This document shows, in pieces, positions 46,510 to 57,400 of a stretch of 64,000 nucleotides of DNA. The translations under genes and the position numbers were made by a program. Position 1 is the stretch's first letter; each line of letters opens with the position of its first letter. The notes below the pieces were generated by a model that searched no databases, was not told the origin of the DNA, and saw nothing but the letters and a program-made list of their open reading frames with translations. Origin of the DNA: Cyclina sinensis (taxonomy: Eukaryota; Mollusca; Bivalvia; Venerida; Veneridae); contig JAAONU010000002.1 in assembly GCA_012932295.1 (NCBI GenBank), positions 23,963,770 to 24,027,769 of the forward strand. Direction: 5' to 3'.

Positions 46510-46936
46510 AATTGAAAATGGAGAAATTTGTTAAAATTCACAATTCAAGACATTTGATATAAGCATAAGGATATATTTTACTGAAAATCAAAACTGTTGG
46601 GTCCTTGCAAACTAGTCAGAAAAGCAAAGAATGATAAAACTTGATGGTAGTGTAGTTATAAACCTGGTAAATTCTGCAAGAAAATCATTCCATGTCTTGA
46701 GCATATGTGCTTTAATGTTAAGGGAGTTAATTAATCTGTTAGTACTGACAACTGAATTTAACTTAATGGAAGCTTCATGTTTGCAATATCCAGTTGTACC
46801 GTAGTATATTATAATATAGAGAAATAACAGTGTAGAGATGCAACAAAGTGCTTCAAAGTCTGAGATTTTACAGGTAAACTAGTAGTATAGTTTGAGTGAG
46901 CAAGACTTTGTTTTGTTTTATGTGAATGCCTGTTTT

Positions 46937-46981
46937 TGGGGGTTTTTTTTAGGGTGGGTGTGTGGGGGGGGGCAGGGGGGA
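46937..46981 (+). repeat. G-rich tract capable of forming a G-quadruplex
   Basis: Runs of 5, 3, 3, 8 and 6 G separated by short T-, TGTGT- or CA-type loops on the + strand, about 430 bases past the last HYOU1 polyadenylation signal. Confidence 0.75.
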
Positions 46982-49235
46982 GTAAATAATTTTCTTTATC
47001 ATGAGACAAACAGTCAGTCATAATTGTAATGATTGATAAATATAGTTAAAAATATGTGACTAAGATTTTACTTAAGTGGTAAACATAGGTAAGGGATCAC
47101 TTCTTTAATTTGTTTCAATTTGCATTTCACATTTTCTATAAAGAAACAAAAAGAGAAGGACATAAAATCATGCATGACTGTGTGATAATTGAAGTGACTG
47201 AATGTATCATATGTGGGTTTGTGAAAATGGTATGATTTAACAGGGAAAAAGACATAAACATGATATATTTATTACTTTAACAATATTTAAAAAGGCATTA
47301 CCTATATGTTAAGAAAATACGTCTACATTTTTCTCATGAAACTCTGAAAGGTTATGAATGTGTAAGTTCGATGGCATATGAAAGTGTGTTAGATTACTAA
47401 TGTGTTATTATTTATAGATGTTGTCTTGAACAATATTTTGTCAGCTTGGCAAGTATCTGTTATAGAATGTCTGATGGGATACTGTAAGCTTCACTTCGTT
47501 GTTCAATGTTGATAGTTTCTTACATGACTGATGAATTAAAAGTATTTTGACAGTTTCAGTTGAGACTTCTTCATTTCTCCATAGCAGATTTGATCTTTTT
47601 TCCCAGATAAATAGAATTTTACTGATTTAACAGAATAATGATACTATTCCTGCTGCAGTGAAGAGGTGCTGAAAAAAGTCGAGATTTTTTCAAATTGTTG
47701 GCGATGAGCCAACTGTCTTTAGTATCACAAATGAAAATCCGGCAGACATCAAGAGACGTGTCTGTTGCAACATTGGATAATTATATAGATAACTGTGCAC
47801 ACAGACGTCTCCATATAGTCAGTGTTAAAACATGGTTCACAGATATTGATGCCTTAGTAAATGTCCTAGGAGAAAAATAAATTAAAATAATTATAATTAT
47901 GACGCATGCATGTTAAGGACCTAACACTGATTTACAGTTGACAGTCTGTTAAACATGTATATATAAAATCTTTAAGTCCACATCTAAAATGTTTATCAAG
48001 TCTTGAAACATCTGATGGCGCATTTACACAAAACTTATGATACCAGCATAAGAATTTTATCACAAAGAAACACATCAGTGATGCATCCTGGCATTTTACA
48101 AATACAATTTTGTTCTAAATTAGTCTGGAAATTCTGTACTTTTTTTGTTCTCCAAATTGTTTAGTGAATGATTTCTTAAAGCTTTTGTGTCAAAGATTAA
48201 TTCATTAAATAAGGTTTTTCTAAGTCAGTAAGATGTAGCAAATGCTACTGCAAATAATGCACAGTCAACAGAATTGGTTGGTTCATAACAATTGGTAAAT
48301 CAACAGACAGACAGACAAACACTTAAAATTTTTACCATATGTTTGAGAAAGCTATATTTTGAGCCCATCTGGTATAATTTTGTCAATATTTCTGTCCTTT
48401 CTAAAACTATATAGGTGATAAAGAAATTAAAGTAATAAACAATGATCATTGCATTTGTGAAGAATTATTACAGACTGTATGGACTACAGAAAATGGGAGT
48501 TTATGACAAAAGCCCTCCCGGACAAAGGCTCTCCCATTTATAAATGACACGATGGAGAAAAAATCTCTGATCAAATTTACTGGAAGGATAAAAGCCCTCT
48601 CATCAAATTTACAGTGTTGACAAAAACCCTACCACATTAAAAAGTGTTGAGCCCCACTTTCGTGAAAAAGTTCTTTCTAATAAACATAATTAAATATTTG
48701 TAAAAAGACAACATCTTCGACATAATTATTTTAGAGCGGGGTGGGTAATGCTGTAACAGTGTTACTTTAAGGTGACACATGTTTCCAGAGGTAAATTTAG
48801 ATTAAGGGGAATCCTTTATGAATTTTGCCGATAAGAATGAATGATATGAAATCAAATTAAGTTTTCAAATCGGATGTAAAATAATACAGAAAGAGCTCAT
48901 AGTATACTGGTTAAATGGACTATGAAGCTTTCAGTATGAATGTCTTAGATGGTTTCGTCTTTGTGTAAGTATGTCCTGCATAACACAATTTGCTTGCACC
49001 TTAGTTGTTCTCGATAATCTCCATATTCAGAATGAATATAGACATTTTTTTTTTTACAAAAAAACTTTGTAGAATGAGCAAAAACTTTCAACAATTAATT
49101 ATAGGACTGTAAAAATCTAATATCGACTTTGATCATGGAGGGTTTTTGACAATAATCAGTCTAGTACTTTGTCTCTGCATGTCCTGTGACAACAACCATT
49201 ATTATAGAATTGCACACAAGACACCACTCAAGGGA

Positions 49236-49239
<4 letters not shown>

Positions 49240-49294
<55 letters not shown>
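49240..49294. repeat. (TA)n microsatellite
   Basis: Uninterrupted TA dinucleotides over about 55 bases. Confidence 0.95.
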
Positions 49295-49296
<2 letters not shown>

Positions 49297-50246
49297 AGCT
49301 TATTTCACAATAGATACACACTATAATTTATAAATCTTATAAATAACAAACTTAGAAAGGCATTCTTAAAAAGATGTCAGTTTAATAGAATTAACAAAAG
49401 TCCCTTTTTGAAACTTCATTTGTTATAACACCAGCAACCTATTACATGTAAGTTCCCATTCACACTTCGATGTATTCATTTAACACATTTACCTGTACGA
49501 TCTATATAGTCTGCAGAATCAAGTATCCTTTGCGTGTATTGTCTGCAAAGTCCTTTGTTTATGTTGTCTGCACAGGCCGTCTGCAAAGTATATCATGCCG
49601 AATTAGGATTAAAAAAGACACAAAAATATTAATCTTAGACAGTTTACGATTCATGAAAATATTTTGATTATTCATTTTGTTTGCTCCTCTTTTTGTACCA
49701 GAAACGCATTTTGCACATGAACTAAATATCATTCTCCGCCTATGATGTTTAGTAACTCGATTTGCAAAACAGACCAGTCTTTGACAGTAATATGGTTGAT
49801 AAGTAGGGTGGATAAAAATAGAAAATGTCAGCTAATCAAGAAAGAATTGACCATTGTTATACTGTACTAAAAGGATATGGATCGACCCAAACACTATGAT
49901 GTAATATGATGGGCTGAGTAGTTTTCTTGAACAGACAGTAAGAGACTGACATAAGATCAAATTGAGATCTACACAATTTCATTAAGTTTCTTTTCTTTAT
50001 TTCTTTCTTTTTTTATTTTCTTAAAGTCTGCACTATTTTTATCCTAAAACTACAGATATTTCAATAAAATATGTAGCAATTAATCAGTGAGCTAGCAAAC
50101 AGACAAACAAATGAATGATTGAATGAATTTCATACCACGGCCAGTTTTGAATTAATGCTAAAATTCTGTTTACGTATTTGAAACATTAATATTACTCTTA
50201 CTTGGAAACCTTCCTTGCGTACGACCAAAGCAAGACTTGTGTCTTG

Positions 50247-50300
50247 CATGAACCTTCACCTCCTCATGAACCTTCACCTCCTCATGAACCTTCACCTCCT
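50247..50300. repeat. Three exact copies of an 18-mer
   Basis: catgaaccttcacctcct is repeated three times without change (50,247-50,264, 50,265-50,282, 50,283-50,300). The exactness suggests a recent slippage event or functional constraint. Confidence 0.92.
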
Positions 50301-51639
50301 ATCCAGCCTTTCTACGCTTTGACAAAATTCAGAAAGGAACTGCCAGATCATGAACAATATAAATGAAAAAGACCAAAGACCTTAAATAAAATACCTGACA
50401 GATTTGACACTAGGCAAGATAACGTGTAACCTCGCACCGAAATATCGCACATGATAGTTGAAAAAGAAAAGCATGTCTAGGTAATGAGAAGCCAAATTGA
50501 TAAAGTTGATCTATCTTTAAATAATTACCGAAAATGGCTTGTTGGAACTTTGTTTTCCTGAAAGAAATATACAAAAAGTATCAAATAGGGATGGTGTTGT
50601 CGTATTTTAGGTCTTGGTATGAGGTTTTTATTTAACTGATTGCTTTACCGACGTGACCTATTTAATTACTAAGATGATGTCAAACTGTTTATAGCTTTTT
50701 TGAATTCGGTATTGAATCATTTAATTGTAAACAGTTAATAAGCATATAATTAATTTTAGTGACAAGAAGCATTTTTAAGTACTTTGAACAGTACATTTTG
50801 ATCATCTTCACAATAAAAAATCTGAGTAGGACAGGTTCTTGATTTAAAGTAAGATGTCCCAATGTTTTTGCCTCTAAATCTACAAAATTTGCCACAAAAA
50901 AAGAAATAAATAAATAAAGGGAAAAAAAAAGAAAAACAGATCATAGTGCAATTTATGAAAGCACCATTCTGGTAAAGTTAGCCAGAAATTATTACAAAAT
51001 ATGATAAGTGTTTAAATTTTTTTTCACCCTTTTATCATGATTATCCTCGATCATAGAATATGTGGGGGGTCGAGTGTGTTTAAAATTTTTATGACTAGGC
51101 CAAACCTGGTATTTTAGGTCTTTCAATAGACATAATAATGATCAACTTTTCTTAAGATTTCTGAATACAAACAATTATAAACAAGTCTTGCAAATTGAAT
51201 AGCTTTTCAGTACTGTAAGTTAACTTGGCAACATCATTTTTCCGTCTTCTGTAAAAAGACCTATATAGCATTTTTTCACCTAAACATTAATGTCATCCAG
51301 ACTTCACATAATATAGCTCAGCTTACACAGGACATTGTCATTTTGATTGTTGTATGCTTGAGGACTTCTCTTCGGTTTCTGAAAAAGAATATGTACCATT
51401 ATTCAGAAACCTTCTAAAAATGAAGGGCATATCCTAACTATATTAGTGAAGTGTTTTCCCATAGGCTTCAGTGATTAACAGATATGTTTGAATTACATTT
51501 TTACTTTTTGATTTATTTGAATTCTGGTGTAGAAAGAGTAAAAAAACCTGAGATAAAGTTTTGCGAATGATTTCATAAATGATTTGCTTATTTTTGTTGA
51601 AACTTAAAGTGTGAAAAGCAAATATGTATTAATAGACGT

Positions 51640-51849
51640 TGTTGTTTGGAACGTCAAAGAACGGAATTTAGCACTGTACGTTGAGTGACGTCATTTTTGC
51701 AGACGCTCGTGTAAATTTTTCTGGTGTAAAAAGATGTAAAATTTCTTCTCGGTGCTATCTTACAAGAAAATATATCTGAAAAACCTGAGCTGTTTCCAAC
51801 ATCACTTGGCTGTTTAGTATTCGATTGGACTTTTTCATTTAGAGTGAAG
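51640..51849 (+). promoter_or_regulatory. Candidate promoter and untranslated first exon with a perfect CRE
   Basis: TGACGTCA at 51,686-51,693 is the full CREB/ATF consensus palindrome. About 150 bases downstream an optimal donor, gaag|gtgagt, follows position 51,849. Between them the only ATG is followed at once by TAA, so the exon would be non-coding. CpG content is higher than in the flanks up to about 51,980. It is the nearest good candidate for the 5' end of the PKD1-like gene that starts downstream on the same strand. The link is by position only. Confidence 0.4.
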
Positions 51850-54475
51850 GTGAGTTGAAAATCTAGAAATCCGCGATAATGGCTTTCATGCTCAAAACTG
51901 TCGCAACGCCAAAAGACAGGAATTTGAGGAAAGGGCAGAAGTCCGACTGGGCGCGAGTGGAACTTAGTTTTATATTTCCCATCGCGTAAAATAAGTTTTA
52001 CTACTTTGCCTTTTTGCCCAGCAGCCTGTCGTAAGTTTCTGTTATTTTATCATGTTAGTCTATGTTCGCTAGTTGTTCACTACTTCAGTGATCCGCTATA
52101 TAGATCCAGAGACATATGTCTCTGATAGATCTACTTTACTGCATATTGACAAATTTTGGATAATCGCTTTGTAAAATCAGTCTGAAATGAAAATCAGTTT
52201 GGAAAGAGCATTTCAATTTAGGACATACCAAATTGTTTTTTCGTTTAGGGTCCACCCTAAGTTCAATAACCTATCTAACTATCCTGAAAACACAAACGAA
52301 GCCCCAAAAAATAAACAAGTCATACTGACTAGTATCTACACCAGGATATAATCATCAATTTTCATATTCCACTTTGTAGAGACTTTATTGCATTTCTTAA
52401 AGTATTTTCAGAGACGTATATATTACAATATATACATCTCTGGTATTTTCAATCAAACCACCTATAAATTCAACTGAAAATATATTTCTGCATAGGTAAA
52501 TTTACAACTGAGTCTATAGTTGGAGTCAACTTGTCAATATCAACTCAGTTTCAACAATCTTTAAAACTGATGCACATTCATGTTATTAGACAGGTCCTTC
52601 CATCCAATGCCACTAAAATCCAAATGAGGTATCACTGTAAAAAATTACAGAAGTAAACACTACTTAAACATTTAATACTGAACACTAACATATCATTTTT
52701 ACTGGTATTTGTTTTTCTCTATCTGTTTTGTCTGAGTGTCTGTTGGCTTCACTGCGAAGATAACACAATTCTTTTAAATAATTCAAATGAATTTGTCTCC
52801 CTTATGAAAGAAGAATTCTCAGCAAAAATGTTACAAAAGGAATATCTGCTTTGTGAACTACTAACAAAATGTAATAAATAATGTCTTTTGACTCTAACTA
52901 TTTGAATTACATTAAACTTCATCGACAAATTCTAGCTGCAGTTTGCGTATACACTACACTTGAGAAATTCGACTGATAATGAAAACATATAACAAATACT
53001 TCAACGCATACAGTTTACATAAAATGCTATTATCTTGAAAAACAATAAAAGGCATTAAAATCTTATTATAACTGACCAGAAACTAACCTCTTCTGACGTC
53101 GCCAACAAATTTATGCACGCATGGAACTTTTTTACACGACTCAATAAATACAAAATGGGGGTAAATATGCAAAGGAGGTAACAACACTAGTCACGTATAA
53201 ATTCTCGAACATACCGTAGAGCATTTAATACTTTGTACAGTAAGGTCGTAAGACAAATCAATGTTGTTGTTTTTTCCTCCCTCAGAATCTCAAACCTGTC
53301 CATCCACGGACGCTAAATGAAAGAACGATTTGGTATGGCCTTACTGTGAGAAAATAATCGAAATTTTAGAAACCAGAAACACTTTCAGAAGTCTTGTACC
53401 ATAATGGGTTATGTATTATGACAATATTGTCTATTAGAGCTACTTATCTATTTTACATTGATTGGGAAGGAATTAGTACATGCAACTTATATTAACCCCT
53501 CTCAATGGCTGCATGCATGATGTTTGGATGCATGATTAAACAAATTAAATAGTACTGAATCACTTATTTATCCCGATAATGTATTTATAATGTCAAATGT
53601 ACTTCTGTTAAAGCAGATTACTGCAAAGTGTAACTACCCTTACCTTCAGGAGACATCGATTCTCGGAAATGAGAATCGATTGTTGCAGACATAACACAGC
53701 CACTGTTGATTATTCGATTCAACTTGATTGTTATTACATTGCTGGTGGATAATTATCAAACTTCAAGGGGGTAGGGATTTAATTAAAAGCAAACGACCAT
53801 ATTATATGATTTTATTGCATTTAATGTTTTATATGATTTTATTGCTTTTAATTTTTAACAATGGCAAAGAATATTTACATTGCAGAGCAGATCACATTGA
53901 ACAGTTTTATGATACATGTTTGTTAAAAATTTTACTGTATTCAGTGCTTACCAGGGCTTTAATTTAAATGTAAATTAAAGCCCTGGTGCTTACCAATCTT
54001 CAGGCTGGCATTAACAAAAAACAAGAGAAAACATTGCAGAGGAAGTTACATTGTTCAGTTTTATATTACAAATGTTTAAAGTCAATGATGTTATGATTTT
54101 ATTTTATCCATTGCTTTACTATTATTATTTTTTTTAAGAAAATAATAAACAGTGTCATAGCAAATCACATCATTCAGTTGTGTATATATCAAATGCTTGG
54201 AGAATCCTTATCTGAAACCAGGTACATATATTATTATTATTTCCTATTGAAACCTATTGAAACAAAATGAAAGATTTATAAGCAAAATGTCTTGATACTT
54301 CTTGTCTGGAAAGCAATGAGTCAAATTCACATACAATATTCTACATTTGTTGTTGATCCCTGTCCGCTGATAGCACTACACAATTTAAGAAGCTTGTCAT
54401 CAACTCATTGTCCACATACTGGTGCTACAGGTGGAATAGTTTGATGTGTAGGTCGATGTATTTCTTCTTCTGTAG
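51850..54475. other. Probable first intron of the PKD1-like gene
   Basis: AT-rich. It contains a 27-bp duplication (about 53,799-53,851), a perfect 16-bp hairpin (53,950-53,987) and a loose three-copy ~135-bp repeat (53,870-54,205). A possible extra short exon at 54,376-54,432 is phase-compatible with the next one, but the intervening intron would be only 43 bases, so it was not accepted. Confidence 0.4.
53950..53987. repeat. Perfect 16-bp stem hairpin
   Basis: accagggctttaattt, a 6-base loop aaatgt, then the exact reverse complement. The hairpin is flanked on both sides by gctt (tgcttaccagg...cctggtgcttacc). Confidence 0.9.
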
Positions 54476-57400
54476 CTTATTTAAGAGACTTTCAGAGACC
54501 AGTCATTGCTGCAAGTCCAGGGTTTCAGCCTTCTAGGCTGTAAGTAAAGCTGTGACAAATGTTCATTCTCTCAAGAGTCTGGGAACTTGGTGATAAGAAA
54601 TCCAAGCATGAATATTCACCTCCCATAAATTGTGCAGTGCTGGCAATACACAGTCCGATTATTAAGTCAAGACAGATGTCACTTGATTGATTGATTACTG
54701 TATTGTGGCTGATTTTCGACTTTAGTACATTTTTGTGAGATACTGTTAAACTTTTAAAACTGTGTTTCAGTATATTTGATGTGATTTTTTAATCACCCAT
54801 GCAGCTGCCATTTGTGCATGTGACTGATTAAACTTCTCATCCTTTTCAGTCATGATATTAACCTTTGATAGAATTCGTTTTCATTATATAAACTTACAGG
54901 AAATGTTGTCACTTTGTGTTTTCAAATATTAAAATAAAAACCAAGGTAACTTATGTAAGACTTAACAAAATACTTACTCCCCTATTGATCCAGTGATAGA
55001 CATTTTTAGTGTTATAAGTTTGCAGGTTGTCCTGTTACATGCTTAGTATTTTAAAATAACAGCTGAATATGACTGTATTTTTTTGTTAATTCTAACAGCC
55101 TTGAGAATTTGAAAATGCCATCAGGGAAAGAGATGTATCTGTGGTGGAGTGGAGAGGCAGAGAGTATGTTTGTCTACTATCTGACTGGAGCAATTTTAAT
55201 TGCTTTTATCGCAACTATCGCCATTACTAGGTCATTGAGAAGAAGGGAGGTAACTATGTGCATTTTATCCTAAAATGTTTATATTTTGTTTAGGTCTCAA
55301 AGCAGAACATCTACACATTTACTGAAAACTAAATAAATCATTAATAGTATTATTTATGCTAGAACATGCAATATTAGTAAATCAGAGTATTTTTAATTAG
55401 TGATTAAAGTAGGGATGGCAAAAAATAACTGGATAACCAGGTACTCCATTGAACGTCCAAGTACTGGTTACCAAAATTTATGCTCTAGTACATGTACTTG
55501 GTAAATTTTTAAAAAGTACCATGATGAAATATTTTTACACTATTGAACTGATGGTGACTAGTAGCTACTAATGGCAGTACTTGTTAAATGTTGGGGGAAC
55601 TCTAGCTCCCGTCAGCTGCCATGAGGTCAACGTTCACCAACAGGAGAATTTCAAATTAAGGTTCGTCTTCAAAGTTCACGTATTTAAAATATTTGATTCA
55701 GTTTCTATAAGAGAGTGAAATTTCAAAGAAGTATTAGGGAAGGTTAAACGCTGCTTTTCAGGCATGTTAACCATAAACTATGCTGGCTTAGGAATATGGA
55801 TGCTCGGAAAATTCTTAAGAAGTCTTCAGAGTAAATGAGTACTTGATTGGAAGAATGACCAAGTACTCCAGTATTAAAATTGCTACTGTTTGCCATCACT
55901 GTACAAAAGTACTTTTTTTTTTTAATTGCTACCTCAATGTTTTGATGGTTACACTAGAAAAAAGCTTTCTCTTACTTGGAATTTTTAGCCAGTTGTAACA
56001 GAGTTGCTTCATGAGGACAATGCAAGAGAAATGTTAGTGACATACATGCTGAAAATTGTGACTTCTTTTTTACCTGGTAAGTACAAAGTTCAACTGTCTG
56101 TTTTGTCATAGCTGGTTCTAAAGAAAAGATTGTAATGTTGGCAGCATTTTATCACACATAGTAGTGTATTTAAGATTTTGACCTATGAACAATGTAGCAA
56201 GGGTACATGGACATTTTTCATGAATAAAGAAGACATTGCAGGTTAGATAATTAAAATCTTCAGTGAGAATACGTGTTCAAGAATGCATTGTTCTCAGGTC
56301 AAGGGCCTATAGCTTTTAGAGCAGTGCTGGCTTAAAATTAAAAAGATTGTGGCAAACTGTAGGGTAAAATATTCTGATTTAGGGAATTTCTGAAATTGTG
56401 ATTGTTTACATGTTTGCTTAGCTCCAGAAATAATTTAACTTTTATTATGTCGAATGTAAATGTTTCTGCTTATAAAACAACTAAAAAAGTGGAAATAATG
56501 TGGAAGTCTTAATTTTTGTTCTAACTTTTTGTTCTTGCATTAATGACATTTTTCTTATTTTTTCAGATTGCTGATTTTCATGTTATTTTGAAAGAAAATA
56601 GTTTGAAATTCAGATTGCTTTGATTTTATTTGATGGTAACACTATAATTTTACAGATAGGTCTTTGAACACTCCTGTGACTGCTTTTTAGGCTGTGGTTG
56701 TCCAGAGTCAGTGAAAGTATTTATGCAGTTAACTGGTGAGAGAAAGAAGTCCCAGTTCTTCCAGCTAAGATCAAATACTGGAGGCAAGGCCATGTTACAG
56801 AGGGGATTCACAGATGTCTTCTTATTTAAAGTTCCAGGTACTTATTTTGATTCAAAAAGTGTATACTACACTAATTATTGTATGTCTCCAAAAAGCACCC
56901 TGTTGTTTCATAGAGGTATATAATTCTGTGTGCAAAAGCCTACCGGTATATATCTGATTGAAAATACAGTAAGTGATTACCTATTGGATTAAAAAAGACA
57001 CACTTTTCAATAGGTTTTCTCATAACGTACAGATTCATGAGGCAAGCATTTTAATGGCTGTGTATTGTTTCATAGGTTATCTTAGAACAGGGGAGAATAT
57101 ATATTGACTCATGATTTAGTTGAAACAGAACAATCTGAAATTTCCCTCTGGTGAACTCTGATGCTTTAGATGTAAATTCCAGTTTCTAGTGTAAAATAAG
57201 TAATGCTTCATGTATTCTTATTTTAGATTCTGTTGGTGAAGTGATGTCAGCTGAGCTGTTTGTAGCAGGATTGGATGGTCCCCTCAAATGGTCTCTGTCT
57301 TCATCTGTACCCACTGTTTATACATATAACCCTAAAGTCTAATACATATATTTAGCAGAAATCATGCTAAAAGGAAACTAAGTGAGGAACTGGGTAGTTG

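Larger units (their letters stand above)
46510..51600. other. Intergenic region between HYOU1 and the PKD1-like gene
   Basis: AT-rich without a supported gene. It holds a G-rich tract (46,937-46,981), a (TA)n run (49,240-49,294), a triplicated 18-mer (50,247-50,300) and a short patch of repeated words (gacaaaagccctccc and ataaaagccctctcatcaaattta) at 48,505-48,635. Open frames at 47,695-47,880 and 49,470-49,667 lack any supporting signal. Confidence 0.5.

Noticed and set aside
47695..47880. 61-codon + strand frame after HYOU1
   Set aside because: Lies beyond the HYOU1 polyadenylation signals with no promoter, splice or homology evidence.
54376..54432. Possible extra PKD1-like exon encoding THCPHTGAT, loosely GPS-like
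   Set aside because: Phase fits the next exon, but the intron between would be only 43 bases and the GPS cysteine/His/Thr pattern is not really met.
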